Numbered from the stretch's first letter, positions 1 through 7,988 are shown. The stretch: DNA of 64,000 nucleotides from JACMRP01 sp047302465 (GCF_047302465.1 NZ_CP178621.1:2418001-2482000); one strand, 5' to 3'. Numbers and translations: made by a program. The notes: generated by a model not told the origin, from the letters alone.

Positions 1-88
1 CACCAGAGAAAGAAAGTGTGCCGTAGTGGCTAGCTGCAGATGCAGAGAAAGATACAAGCAAAGATGCAAGTACGATGATAGTTTTCAT
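1..88 (-). CDS. secreted protein, N-terminal part only
   Basis: Only the first 29 codons lie in the window; the gene runs off the left edge. The protein starts MKTIIVLASLLVSFSASA, a classic Sec signal peptide with a predicted cut after Ala-Ser-Ala. A G-rich Shine-Dalgarno (GGGGG) sits about 8 bases before the ATG at 88. It points the same way as the Mla genes but is separated from MlaD by about 160 bases. No family can be assigned from so little sequence. Confidence 0.6.
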   Translation of the reverse strand, partial: MKTIIVLASLLVSFSASAASHYGTLSFSG

Positions 89-248
89 TTGAGAACCCCC
101 ATTAGTAATGTTTGAGCACAACCTAGTGGGGAGTGTTTATTTTGGTCAACTTCCAGGCCGAAGATTTTTCGAAACGAAAAGCAATTGATAATCAAATGCA
201 CTTAAGTGGAACAGATATTAAAAGACGGGGTCGATTTTTTCGTCAACC

Positions 249-1223
249 CTACTTCTTTTCCTCGCTGGCCGCAGGTTTGCGGGCAGCCTTGGCCTCTTCA
301 TCCTTCACTTCTTGGACGCTGCCGCGCATGAATACACTCTTCTGCATTGCCTTTAACATAATGACAGTTTCATTCAATGCTTCCACCGCACGCTTGGTAG
401 CTTGCGGGAGTTCTGGTCCCACCGCGTTTAACGCTGGGCCCAATACTTTGAAGTCACGAGTCAAAGTATTCAGGTTCTTACTCATCTGAGCAATGTCCTT
501 AGCCAACTCTGGGTTTTCGCGATTTAGCTCCGGCAAAATATTATTTAACTCCTGAGTCGTTACAGCCAAGTTACTGACAACGCTTTGAAGGTTGCCCTTG
601 TGAGTCGCCTGACGACTGAGCTTCGTCATCTCTGCTGCCATGACTTCAACACTTGCTAAGAGTGGATCCAAGCGGTCGAAGATGCGCACCAAAGACTGCG
701 TACGATCTTTGCTGGTCAAAGCTTGCACCATGCTAGATAGATTCTCGAGAGTAGAGCTCAGCTTCGCCAAATGTGTGCCCAAAGATTTACCACTGAGCAA
801 ACTCATGATGTCCATAGTTTCATTCGACGCCAATGTATGATGTTGTGGCACCAACGGAGAAACTTCGCTTCCTACAGTTACTTCTAAAACGCGGTCCCCG
901 ATAATAAATGGACGAATCAACTGAGTTGTACTGTCCTGACGGATACGCGGTTGAAATTTACCTAAGACATAAAAGCTAACTTTGATTTTATTATCTTGCT
1001 GAAGTTCGACGTCTTCAACGGCGCCGGCGCGAAGACCCGCCATTTGCACTAAAGTGCCTGGATGAATCCCGTCGGCATTTTCAAACATCGTCGAATAGTG
1101 AATTTTCGTTGCAAACCAACCTTGTCGAATGGCTACGCTCACAGCCGTGACAAGCACGCCGCCGATCGCGAGTAAAACGAAAGCCCCTGCAACTCGTTCA
1201 AACTTATTGAACTTGTGCTTCAT
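249..1223 (-). CDS. mlaD: MlaD/MCE-family lipid-binding protein
   Basis: MCE-domain periplasmic subunit of an Mla-type phospholipid ABC transporter. One N-terminal membrane anchor (about residues 14-34) precedes an MCE fold (about 40-120) with the usual DGIHPGTLVQMAGLRAG motif. A long helical, coiled-coil-like tail (about 140-300) follows, rich in Leu, Asn and Glu, ending in a Lys/Glu-rich stretch. In the family, MlaD forms a hexameric ring carrying lipid between the membranes; the long tail fits longer MCE proteins that extend across the periplasm. Its ATG overlaps the stop of the ATPase gene (ATGA), so the three genes are one translationally coupled operon in the order permease, ATPase, MCE protein. 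Confidence 0.9.
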   Translation of the reverse strand: MKHKFNKFERVAGAFVLLAIGGVLVTAVSVAIRQGWFATKIHYSTMFENADGIHPGTLVQMAGLRAGAVEDVELQQDNKIKVSFYVLGKFQPRIRQDSTTQLIRPFIIGDRVLEVTVGSEVSPLVPQHHTLASNETMDIMSLLSGKSLGTHLAKLSSTLENLSSMVQALTSKDRTQSLVRIFDRLDPLLASVEVMAAEMTKLSRQATHKGNLQSVVSNLAVTTQELNNILPELNRENPELAKDIAQMSKNLNTLTRDFKVLGPALNAVGPELPQATKRAVEALNETVIMLKAMQKSVFMRGSVQEVKDEEAKAARKPAASEEKK

Positions 1224-1948
1224 AGGTGAACCACCTTCTTGTCCTGCTCTACTGTCTGAAGATAAATCTGACCGTCATCGATATGAATAATTTGGTAATT
1301 GAATAAGCTCATGTATTTTTCATCATAAGAACTCATGAAGATGTGCTTCAGGTGCCCTTCTTTTCTGAGAGTATGAATATAGTCTACGAAGGTATAAAGA
1401 GTGTCCTGACCAAGACCTACAGAAGGGTCATCCATTAAAAGCACTTGCGGGCGCATCACCAAAGCACGAAGCAAGCAAGTTAGCTTTCTTACGCGACCTG
1501 GGATATGAGCCGGTCTTTCATGGGCAAATTTATTAATATCAAATAATTTAATGATCTCTTCAACGCGCTCTTTCGCCTCATTCATAGGGATCAATTTGTG
1601 ATAAGCCAAAGGCAACATCAAATTGTCATACACGGTACGGTTGCTAATCAAACCACCGTAATCAAACGTGTAACCGATCGCCAAACGGTATGGCAAAAAT
1701 TCTTCGAAAGACATATCAAGAACGTTTTGATCGTTGATATAGAAAAAACCAGATTGTGGATTCAAAAGGCCTGCCAAAACTTGCAAAAGGCTTGATTTAC
1801 CTTGGCCCTCAGTCCCCTTCACCCATACGACTTCATTCATTGGGAATTCGAAGTCGGCATTACGAATCAACGCAGTTTGTCCTTCGTGGGCAAATGTCAG
1901 AGCTTCAAACTTCATACTATCAATTTTTAAGTTATTGTTCTCTGCCAT
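1220..1948 (-). CDS. mlaF: MlaF-like ABC ATPase with degenerate catalytic motifs
   Basis: Cytoplasmic ATPase position of the Mla operon, 242 residues. The Walker A loop is intact (GTEGQGKSS, about residues 45-53). Other hydrolysis motifs are altered: the Q-loop reads YTFDYGG where MlaF proteins have LFQSGA; the signature is PGRVRKL rather than SGG; Walker B is LLMDDPS with Asp in place of the catalytic Glu; the switch His is replaced in MSSYDE (normally SHD). It may bind ATP and hydrolyse it poorly or not at all. It overlaps the permease gene by one base (TAATG) and MlaD by four bases. The family call is firm because of context; the activity is uncertain. Confidence 0.85.
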   Translation of the reverse strand: MAENNNLKIDSMKFEALTFAHEGQTALIRNADFEFPMNEVVWVKGTEGQGKSSLLQVLAGLLNPQSGFFYINDQNVLDMSFEEFLPYRLAIGYTFDYGGLISNRTVYDNLMLPLAYHKLIPMNEAKERVEEIIKLFDINKFAHERPAHIPGRVRKLTCLLRALVMRPQVLLMDDPSVGLGQDTLYTFVDYIHTLRKEGHLKHIFMSSYDEKYMSLFNYQIIHIDDGQIYLQTVEQDKKVVHL

Positions 1949-2784
1949 TAGACAACTCCCAGTCTTTGTAGTTGGTTCAAATAGAATAGCGCCGTAACCG
2001 TGAGGTTAAACACCACCACGTAGATCACGCTATTCACCACGGCTTGCGTGGTGACCTGAGGAACTTCATGCGGACTCTTCTTGACCGATAGGCCCTGATA
2101 GCAAGAAACCACAAAGATGATCATTCCACTGAAACTGTTCTTAGCTAAAAAGATGAGAAGATCTTCTTGAGCAAAACCTCTCATTAAAGAATCTAGATAG
2201 AACGTGAACGGCATATCCTGCAAAAACTTCGTCAGGAAGAAACCACCAATGAGTGCAAGCACGTTAAAATAAAACGCCAAACAGAGAACACTGATCACGC
2301 CACCTAAAACACGGGGGAAAACAATGAAACTAAGCGGATTAATACCCATGCTCTCGAGGGCTTCGATCTCACGATTTGCACGCATATTGCCGATTTCACT
2401 GGCCACCGCAGTTCCAGAACGCGCAATCACCACAAGGGCGACAAGGAGTGGTCCTGCTTCACGAACCACCATCACGATCAGGAAATTCCCGATCATTTGA
2501 GTTCCGCCAAGAAGACTTAAATTTGCCATGGATTGCAAAACCAAAACGCTTCCCGTTGCTAACGCCATCACAGAAATCAAAGGCAATGCTTGCCAGCCTG
2601 TGAAATAGATTTGCGCCGAGATCACGCTAACGATCGTGCGGAAACCTTGTGCCTGATCCAGCACAGCTGCACGCATAGACAAATACACCATAAGAAGAAC
2701 TCTCAAGGTGTAATCAATATTTTTCGTCACAGAACGACCCAAAGCACATATACGCGCATCGAGTCTTAGCCATAAACTTCCCAT
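1948..2784 (-). CDS. mlaE: MlaE-family permease
   Basis: Integral inner-membrane permease of the Mla/MCE lipid transporter, 278 residues, close to the usual 260. It has an N-terminal amphipathic stretch and about five membrane segments. The conserved MlaE core is visible: VVREAGPLLVALVVIARSG, then TAVASEIGNMRANREIEAL and ALESMGINPLSFIVFPRVLG. In the family this subunit sits between the MCE ring and the ATPase and passes phospholipid between the inner membrane and the periplasm. First gene of the operon and coupled to the ATPase by overlapping stop and start codons. Confidence 0.93.
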   Translation of the reverse strand: MGSLWLRLDARICALGRSVTKNIDYTLRVLLMVYLSMRAAVLDQAQGFRTIVSVISAQIYFTGWQALPLISVMALATGSVLVLQSMANLSLLGGTQMIGNFLIVMVVREAGPLLVALVVIARSGTAVASEIGNMRANREIEALESMGINPLSFIVFPRVLGGVISVLCLAFYFNVLALIGGFFLTKFLQDMPFTFYLDSLMRGFAQEDLLIFLAKNSFSGMIIFVVSCYQGLSVKKSPHEVPQVTTQAVVNSVIYVVVFNLTVTALFYLNQLQRLGVV

Positions 2785-2834
2785 GTGATTTTTATCGGCA
2801 AAGTGCCCTCAAAACCACACAAGACCTTGGTCGA

Positions 2835-3365
2835 TTAGTAGGCCCAGAGAGAGTAAAAAAGTGATTTCAGTGCCTCAAAAGAGGCCTCGAAAAAGCCAAC
2901 TTCATACCGACCAGCAACAACAGCGTGTTTAATGATTTCGATATTCTCAGGAAACGCCCCTCGGAAGGTCTTGTAAGAGCGATGCATGTGCAATCTGGAA
3001 GTAACCAAAATAATATCACGGCAACGAAGTGCTTCGACAATAGAAAGACTCTGCTGAGCATTTCCGTAAGTGGTTTCAGAGCGTTTTTCTAACACCACAT
3101 CATCCTCACGAAGTGTCCCGTAGAAACTCCACACCGGCATGATTTCACGCAAGCGTGAGTTCGGATTTACACCCGAGATAATTAACTTTTTCACATGTTG
3201 ATTAGAAAGAAGATCAAAGCCCTCACGCACCCTGCCCGCGCCTCCGGTAAGAACGACGGCGCAATCGGCAGTATGAGTTTGCGTCCAGGACGTCACCGGT
3301 TCATCAATGACATCCCTGTATTCAGAGCTAAAACGAAATAGAATCGCCAAGGCCAAGACCAGCAA
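2835..3365 (-). CDS. DUF218 (YdcF/SanA/ElyC-like) membrane protein
   Basis: DUF218 fold: a core beginning DCAVVLTGGAGRVREGFDLL and LIISGVNP, then the YGNAQQSLSI helix and ILVTSRLHMHRSY, which match the family motifs for an acidic nucleotide-like pocket and the LVTS-x-H-M-x-RA segment. A hydrophobic helix at the very N-terminus would anchor it in the inner membrane with the domain in the periplasm. Related E. coli proteins affect envelope integrity. The given start is TTG at 3365, inside the hydrophobic segment. The frame stays open upstream to 3420 and includes basic residues (IRKKSFWA), so the true start may lie further upstream, overlapping the end of ridA. Confidence 0.75.
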   Translation of the reverse strand: MLVLALAILFRFSSEYRDVIDEPVTSWTQTHTADCAVVLTGGAGRVREGFDLLSNQHVKKLIISGVNPNSRLREIMPVWSFYGTLREDDVVLEKRSETTYGNAQQSLSIVEALRCRDIILVTSRLHMHRSYKTFRGAFPENIEIIKHAVVAGRYEVGFFEASFEALKSLFYSLWAY

Positions 3366-3408
3366 GGCCCAAAAGCTCTTCTTGCGGATAAGGGTTTTTA
3401 CGAACTCG

Positions 3409-3786
3409 TTAGCGATGAGCTAAAACCTCAATTTCAACATTCACGCCTTTTGGCAAAGCTGCAACAGCCACCGTCGAACGAGCTGGAGGCTCAGACGTAA
3501 AGGCTTTGGCATATACTTCGTTTACAGTCGCAAAATCGCTCATGCTAGTGATGAAGATCGTAGTTTTTACGATGTGGCCGAAGTTCATATCAGCTGCTTT
3601 CAAAACTCCTTCGATGTTTTTCATAACCATCTCAGTTTGAGTTTTGATATCACCCGTGAAAACTTCGTTAGTTTGCGGGTTGATAGGAATTTGACCAGAG
3701 CAAAACAAGAAAGAACCCATTTGCACGGCTTGAGAATAAGGACCAATGGCTTTAGGAGCTTGATCTGTAGAGATAATTTTTTTCAT
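3409..3786 (-). CDS. ridA: RidA-family enamine/imine deaminase
   Basis: 125 residues, the standard length for the YjgF/YER057c/UK114 family. Hallmarks are the start KKIISTDQAPKAIGPYSQAV, the FCSGQIPINP stretch, the central ATDMNFGH-like segment (AADMNFGHIVKTT), and the C-terminal PARSTVAVAALPKGVNVEIE carrying the substrate-binding Arg. RidA hydrolyses 2-aminoacrylate and other reactive enamines released by PLP enzymes to their keto acids. The preceding bases carry a GGGG Shine-Dalgarno. It lies just upstream of the DUF218 gene on the same strand. Confidence 0.95.
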   Translation of the reverse strand: MKKIISTDQAPKAIGPYSQAVQMGSFLFCSGQIPINPQTNEVFTGDIKTQTEMVMKNIEGVLKAADMNFGHIVKTTIFITSMSDFATVNEVYAKAFTSEPPARSTVAVAALPKGVNVEIEVLAHR

Positions 3787-3796
3787 TTAGGACCCC

Positions 3797-4288
3797 TTAG
3801 AAGTAGAAAATTACAGCCGCTTGGAATGGGCTATCACCGATAGTTCTGAAACGTACGTCGTCCAAAGAAACGACTCCAACTCCGCCTTGGAAAGAGAAAC
3901 TTAAATTCTCAAGACCTGCGAAGAAGAATTCCGCCCCAAAAAGACCGCTCAAATAAAAGCCAGATTGTTTGTCTGTTGCAATTTCTTGGTTGATCAAGCC
4001 AAGCTCGCCACCCATGAAAAAGTTCATATTGTCTTCTTTGAAAATGATGCGGCGAACGCCCCCGTTCAAAGAGAACGCAGAGTTGTCTTTGCGCGTGTCA
4101 ATTCCCAAACCACCGGTCAAACCGATCTCTGGAGTTGGATAATAACTCACCGCCATAGAAGGAATGTTGATCGAAGTATCGTTCTTCACCCCGATACCAA
4201 GGCGATTCGCGAGCTCTTTCGCCGAAGCCGTGTTCGAAAACAATGATGTTGCAACCAAAATGCTTAAAAAAGCAGCTGTTAAACGCAT
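3797..4288 (-). CDS. small secreted outer-membrane beta-barrel-like protein
   Basis: 163 residues. A Sec signal peptide (about 1-23, ending TASA) is followed by alternating hydrophobic/polar strands rich in Gly and aromatics, ending in VIFYF; a C-terminal Phe is typical of barrels recognised by BamA. Repeated turns such as GGLGIDTRKD, GGVRRIIFKEDN and GGELGLIN suggest an eight-stranded barrel. AAGGAG stands before the ATG. It ends 10 bases before ridA. No specific family is recognised, so the role is unknown. Confidence 0.7.
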   Translation of the reverse strand: MRLTAAFLSILVATSLFSNTASAKELANRLGIGVKNDTSINIPSMAVSYYPTPEIGLTGGLGIDTRKDNSAFSLNGGVRRIIFKEDNMNFFMGGELGLINQEIATDKQSGFYLSGLFGAEFFFAGLENLSFSFQGGVGVVSLDDVRFRTIGDSPFQAAVIFYF

Positions 4289-4394
4289 AGATGTCTCCTT
4301 GAAATCAGCTGCCTATTAAAGTCCAAAAAGCTGTGGAAATTCAAGCGCAAATAAGTCTTGCCGCAAAAATAGGTGAAGTTTAAGAAATACTGAG

Positions 4395-5564
4395 TCATCC
4401 GACATATTGGAATACTGGCAATGTGAAGAAGAAGGTAGAGCCCTTTCCAGGCTGAGACTCCGCCCATATCTTCCCACCGTGAAGCTCTATGATCCTTCGG
4501 CACGTTGCGAGGCCAATTCCAGCTCCCGGCTGGTCGGTCTTATTTTCGAGCCTTTTATAAAGTTTGAAAATCTCTTCGGTGTCTTTAGTTTCAAATCCAA
4601 CACCATTATCTTTGATGGAAACAGTCCAAGCTTTTGGATTTGTTTCGAGGATCGAGATTTTTATTTCTGGGCCTGAAGCTCCCCGATACTTAATAGAGTT
4701 AGAGATCAAATTCTGAAAAACCAGGGACAATAAATTAAAATCTCCTGTGATTTCAGGCAAAGTACCATACTCTATCCGGGCAGAATTTTTCTCTACGAGA
4801 TCTGTTAAATTTTGTACGGCTGCTTGAAGCACGTCTGCTAATAACACTTTTTGAAACTTTGTCTTTGATTTGCTCAAACGCGCATACTCAAGGAGGCTGA
4901 TGACAAGGCTCCTCATCCTTGTCAGGGTTTGCTCCATATAGCCAATATACTCCTCAACTTCGTGCGGCGAATTCCCTGGAACACTTTCCCGCACAAGACC
5001 TAACAAACTAGTGACCGTGGCTAATGGAGAATTCAGATCATGAGCTGCAACCATCGCGAATTCATCCAGGTCTCGATTGCTGGCTTCAACCTTGGCAATC
5101 GTTTCTTGCAACCGAATATTCTGAACTTTTTCAAACTCGGTCGCGGCCAGAGACATAGCGACGTCAATGGTTCTATCTATAAATCTATGAGTTTCGGGGG
5201 CAAGAGAAATTCCTTTCTGAAGCTCCGCTATAATAATCTCGCGAACAAGCCCAAACTCCAACAAAAGACGAGAGAGAGGATAGCCTTCAACAATAGCCTT
5301 TTCCCCACCGTAAAGTTTCGACATGGCATGTTCTGTTAATTTTTCTGGAGCTGAATCTGTTTGCTGCAACATCAAAGAAAGCTCATCAATGAAAATTCCA
5401 AGTGCTTTCGCAATCACTGGAAGCTTATCCCCGTCTATTTTCAAATTTCTTTCGGCGATCTTCTGTTCCCAAATTGTCTTGATTTTGTCGCGATTTTTGG
5501 ACAGAAACACACCCGCCAAAGTTCGGTTGGAATTCAAATCACTTCGAATTGTTTCAAAATCCAT
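4395..5564 (-). CDS. soluble sensor histidine kinase with RsbRD-like N-terminus
   Basis: A cytoplasmic histidine kinase without membrane segments. The first about 130 residues form a helical region resembling RsbRD N-terminal (non-haem globin-like) sensor domains. A short coiled coil leads to the HisKA box FAMVAAHDLNSPLATV (phospho-acceptor His about 175), then N (LISNSIKYRG), G1 (DNGVGF), F and G2 (GAGIGLATC) boxes. I place the start at ATG 5564 because GGAGA precedes it by 7 bases; in-frame starts at 5579 and 5702 exist but lack a clear ribosome site. No response regulator is adjacent, so it is an orphan kinase. Its signal is unknown. Confidence 0.88.
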   Translation of the reverse strand: MDFETIRSDLNSNRTLAGVFLSKNRDKIKTIWEQKIAERNLKIDGDKLPVIAKALGIFIDELSLMLQQTDSAPEKLTEHAMSKLYGGEKAIVEGYPLSRLLLEFGLVREIIIAELQKGISLAPETHRFIDRTIDVAMSLAATEFEKVQNIRLQETIAKVEASNRDLDEFAMVAAHDLNSPLATVTSLLGLVRESVPGNSPHEVEEYIGYMEQTLTRMRSLVISLLEYARLSKSKTKFQKVLLADVLQAAVQNLTDLVEKNSARIEYGTLPEITGDFNLLSLVFQNLISNSIKYRGASGPEIKISILETNPKAWTVSIKDNGVGFETKDTEEIFKLYKRLENKTDQPGAGIGLATCRRIIELHGGKIWAESQPGKGSTFFFTLPVFQYVG

Positions 5565-5838
5565 ATCGTCTCCAAACATTCTTTTAACACTCGCTCTGCT
5601 AGTACCCAAGTTGTTTAAAGACAAAAAGTGATTGCATGACAGTTTTTCGCAAACATCTATATTTTTAGTCCAAATCGACTCCAATCGATGTGACCTGATC
5701 AAAAAAATCTTTCTTAAATAGTTCTAGCTTTTCAAGCTAAAAGGTAGCTTATAGATACATAACCGTCGTTCTCGTAATTCATTAGATGCTCTATTGTCTT
5801 TCTGCGAATGGCCTAAAGTGCTTTTACAGGAGGCAAAA

Positions 5839-6147
5839 ATGGGAAAAAAAATATACGTTGGAAACTTATCGTTCAGTATCGATGATCAATCACTAGTTGA
5901 TTTGTTCTCGCAATTTGGACAAGTTGATTCTGCAAAAATTGTCATGGATCGCGACTCAGGCCGCAGCAAAGGTTTTGCTTTTGTTGAAATGTCAGCTGAA
6001 GCAGACGCACAAGCTGCCATTGAAAAACTGAATGGCGCTGATCACTCTGGTAGAGCTTTGAACGTTAGCGAAGCAAAACCAATGGTTCCGCGAGATAACA
6101 ACCGCAGCGGCGGACGTCGTAACTTTGGTGACCGTCCTCGCTACTAA
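5839..6147 (+). CDS. RRM-domain RNA-binding protein
   Basis: A single RNA recognition motif of the small bacterial type, 102 residues. RNP2 is KIYVGNLSFSI near the N-terminus; RNP1 is SKGFAFVEM; the tail is Arg/Gly-rich (NNRSGGRRNFGDRPRY). Such proteins bind single-stranded RNA and in cyanobacteria are often cold-induced. An ideal AGGAGG site sits 7 bases before ATG 5839, so an upstream in-frame start at 5794 is rejected. It is followed after 31 bases by an IF-1-like gene, another S1/OB-fold RNA-binding protein, suggesting a shared translation or cold-adaptation role. Confidence 0.92.
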   Translation: MGKKIYVGNLSFSIDDQSLVDLFSQFGQVDSAKIVMDRDSGRSKGFAFVEMSAEADAQAAIEKLNGADHSGRALNVSEAKPMVPRDNNRSGGRRNFGDRPRY

Positions 6148-6155
6148 AAGTTTTT

Positions 6156-6173
6156 CCTTTCTCTGAAAGGAGG
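6156..6173 (+). promoter_or_regulatory. hairpin touching the IF-1-like ribosome site
   Basis: CCTTTC-TCT-GAAAGG forms a six-base-pair stem (6156-6170) whose 3' arm contributes the first bases of the AGGAGG Shine-Dalgarno for the IF-1-like gene at 6179. Folding would partly hide the site; melting would expose it. A thermosensor-like role is inference only. Confidence 0.35.
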
Positions 6174-6178
6174 AACCT

Positions 6179-6400
6179 ATGGCGAAAGATGACCTCGTCA
6201 GTTTTGAAGGAAAAGTATCCAATCTATCCGGTGGTGGTGTGTTTTTTATCACTCTAGACAATGGAGTTGATATTTCTGCCAAGCTTTGCGGAAAGATGAA
6301 AAGATTCAAAATTAAAGTCGTGACTGGAGATCGAGTGACTGTCGGACTATCACCTTACGATCCTACACACGGCCTTATTCTCCATCGACACAAATTCTAG
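6179..6400 (+). CDS. divergent translation initiation factor IF-1-like protein
   Basis: 73 residues, the exact IF-1 length, with one S1/OB fold. It keeps the IF-1 landmarks MAKDD at the N-terminus, GKMKRFKIKVVTGDRVTV in the middle and SPYDPTHGLILHRHKF at the end (canonical SPYDLTKGRI-x-RHK). Differences, such as Gly for Glu before SPYD and a Gly-rich early strand (NLSGGGVFF), suggest a second, specialised copy rather than the housekeeping factor. IF-1 binds the ribosomal A site during initiation. It follows the RRM gene closely and a strong hairpin lies downstream. Confidence 0.85.
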   Translation: MAKDDLVSFEGKVSNLSGGGVFFITLDNGVDISAKLCGKMKRFKIKVVTGDRVTVGLSPYDPTHGLILHRHKF

Positions 6401-6450
6401 ATTTATCTAATACTTGGTTTTCTATAAATTTGTGAAATGCTTCCGATGGT

Positions 6451-6494
6451 AATAACATAGAGGATGGGGTGAACACTCCTCATCCTCTGTTATT
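6451..6494 (+). terminator. hairpin after the RRM/IF-1-like pair
   Basis: Arms AATAACA-TA-GAGGATG (6451-6466) and CATCCTCTGTTATT (6481-6494) pair over 14 bases with a two-base bulge and a 14-base loop. It is followed by TTAACC rather than a long T run, so it may be a weak terminator or an mRNA-stabilising 3' structure. Confidence 0.5.
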
Positions 6495-6590
6495 TAACCA
6501 ATCTATGACTTTAAAATCAGGTCCAAAACTCAATAAAGCACTTGAATCCGTTTTCCAGAGGTTTTTAAATATTCCTGAGAAGGAGCCTCT

Positions 6591-7010
6591 ATGAAAAATC
6601 CGCAAATGATCTTTATCAACTTGCCAACGACCAACCTTGAACGATCAAAAGCATTCTATCAAGCCATTGGTTTTACTTACAATCCACAATTCTCGGATGA
6701 AACCGGCATTTGCATGGTTTTGTCAGAGACGATTTTCGTCATGGTGCTTACTCACCCGAAATGGAAACAGTTTACAACGAAGACGATCCCTGATGCTAAA
6801 ACTTCAGCGCAAGTGATGCTCGCGATCTCTAGCGACAGCAAAAGCAACGTCGATGCAATTGTTAAAAAAGCCGCTCAGGCCGGTGGAAAAGCGGACCCAC
6901 TTCCGGCTCAAGATTTAGATTTCATGTATGGTCGTATCTTTGAAGATCCAGATGGACACATTTGGGAGTCTTATTGGATGGATATGTCGGCTCTTCCGCC
7001 GCAAGGATAA
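6591..7010 (+). CDS. VOC (glyoxalase/bleomycin-resistance) superfamily protein
   Basis: 139 residues with the beta-alpha-beta-beta-beta modules of the vicinal oxygen chelate superfamily: IFINLPTTNLERSKAFYQAIGF at the start, FVMVLTHPKW in the middle and DFMYGRIFEDPDGHIWESYWMD at the end. It is closest to the YaeR/lactoylglutathione-lyase-like group often annotated as extradiol dioxygenase. The canonical first-module metal His is replaced, so a metal centre is uncertain. AAGGAGCC precedes the ATG. It stands alone between hairpins; the substrate cannot be told from sequence. Confidence 0.85.
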   Translation: MKNPQMIFINLPTTNLERSKAFYQAIGFTYNPQFSDETGICMVLSETIFVMVLTHPKWKQFTTKTIPDAKTSAQVMLAISSDSKSNVDAIVKKAAQAGGKADPLPAQDLDFMYGRIFEDPDGHIWESYWMDMSALPPQG

Positions 7011-7028
7011 CACAAGCATCTCGCAAAT

Positions 7029-7061
7029 AAAAAAGGCACAGTTCTTAGCTGTGCCTTTTTT
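7029..7061. terminator. bidirectional rho-independent terminator
   Basis: A-rich flank, GGCACAG-TTCTTAG-CTGTGCC stem, T-rich flank. It serves the VOC gene on the plus strand and the secreted-protein gene on the minus strand, which converge here. Confidence 0.9.
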
Positions 7062-7066
7062 AGGTC

Positions 7067-7561
7067 TTACTTCTGTTGAAGCTTTAAGTAGGCTCCACCA
7101 TCTTTAGAGTTGTCTTTAATCAACTCTGAATAGTGCAAACGTCTTTGCAATGTAGCTGTCAGCTCGTCTGAAATAAAGAGGGCGATGTTGATCGCGCCAT
7201 GATTTGATTCATAAGCAACCAAAGTATTCGCAACACCGTTTTCGTTTGTTGCAACATGAACTCGATAGGTGCAGTTGTCGAAACCTTGGAAAGATCTTCT
7301 GGTAGAAACTTTAGATCCCGGAATAGAAACAACATATTCTGTCGGGCTTTGCACTTTCACTGTCGCATTGACAGATTTTTCAAAAGTATCACCACCAATC
7401 ATTGAATTACGATGGCAGTACAAAGTCGCACGTACGGCCTCGATTTGTAATTCTTTAGAAACGATAACTACGCCAAACGGTTTTACTGTGGAAGTTTCAG
7501 CCAATGCTGATTGAGCTAATGACAACATTGAAACCGCAAAAATCAAAAAACTCTTTTTCAT
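7067..7561 (-). CDS. secreted protein of unknown function
   Basis: 164 residues from ATG 7561, chosen because AGGGAA precedes it and the protein then begins with a clean signal peptide (MKKSFLIFAVSMLSLAQSALA). The frame extends to 7588 but that start lacks a site. The mature part is mostly beta, with two Cys likely forming a disulfide (CHRNS and DNCTYRV) and a basic patch near SKVSTRRSF. No family is recognised. It shares the convergent terminator with the VOC gene. Confidence 0.7.
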   Translation of the reverse strand: MKKSFLIFAVSMLSLAQSALAETSTVKPFGVVIVSKELQIEAVRATLYCHRNSMIGGDTFEKSVNATVKVQSPTEYVVSIPGSKVSTRRSFQGFDNCTYRVHVATNENGVANTLVAYESNHGAINIALFISDELTATLQRRLHYSELIKDNSKDGGAYLKLQQK

Positions 7562-7748
7562 AAGTTCCCTTGCTTTCTCCGACTTCACGTCGAGAGGATG
7601 TTTTAAAAACTGGGAAATTTATATCTTAAAAAACAAATTTCATGTGATTTTTTTTGACCTCGTGAACTTTTTTTCCCTCTAGAAAGAACATGAGAATTGA
7701 TCGTATCGCTATTGCGAAAAGACCACTCACCGACGTGGTCAAAACATC

Positions 7749-7983
7749 ACCTCAGTGAATGTCCCCGAGGCTTTCTCGTGTTCCGCGTCCTCGCGTCGTC
7801 CCGTTGTACGAGGCCTTCTGCAAACATAAATCACAACAACGACCCAGGACTTAGATCCCTCTGACGCCCGTCCAGAACTTGGTGTTCGCCCGGGCTCTAA
7901 GACCTGAAATACGCCTCGAGATCCGCACCAGTAGCGGAAAACAAGTATTCTAGGAGCACCACAAACTCCCACATTCAAGGCGG
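7749..7983 (+). ncRNA. strongly structured RNA or 5' leader, family unknown
   Basis: A 240-base gene-free stretch with nested perfect pairings. Outer stem TGAATGT (7756-7762) with ACATTCA (7971-7977); middle stem CGAGGC (7809-7814) with GCCTCG (7913-7918); inner stem CAGGaCTTAGA (7845-7855) with TCTAAGaCCTG (7896-7906); apical GCCCG (7866-7870) with CGGGC (7891-7895). Local hairpins CGCG-TCCT-CGCG and CCGC-ACCAGTA-GCGG flank the rod. CGTTGT (7802-7807) can alternatively pair with ACAACG (7836-7841), giving a pseudoknot or switch. The outer stem abuts AAGGCGG, the only ribosome site for the lipoprotein at 7989. It could be a regulatory leader or a free-standing 6S-like RNA. No known riboswitch core was recognised. 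Confidence 0.6.
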
Positions 7984-7988
7984 TATCG

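Noticed and set aside
7739..7978. 79-residue minus-strand reading frame over the structured RNA
   Set aside because: No ribosome site and odd composition; the same bases form nested stems.
7740..7985. c-di-GMP (GEMM), cobalamin, RNase P, tmRNA or SRP RNA
   Set aside because: None of the conserved cores of these RNAs was found, only a single GCAAAC match.
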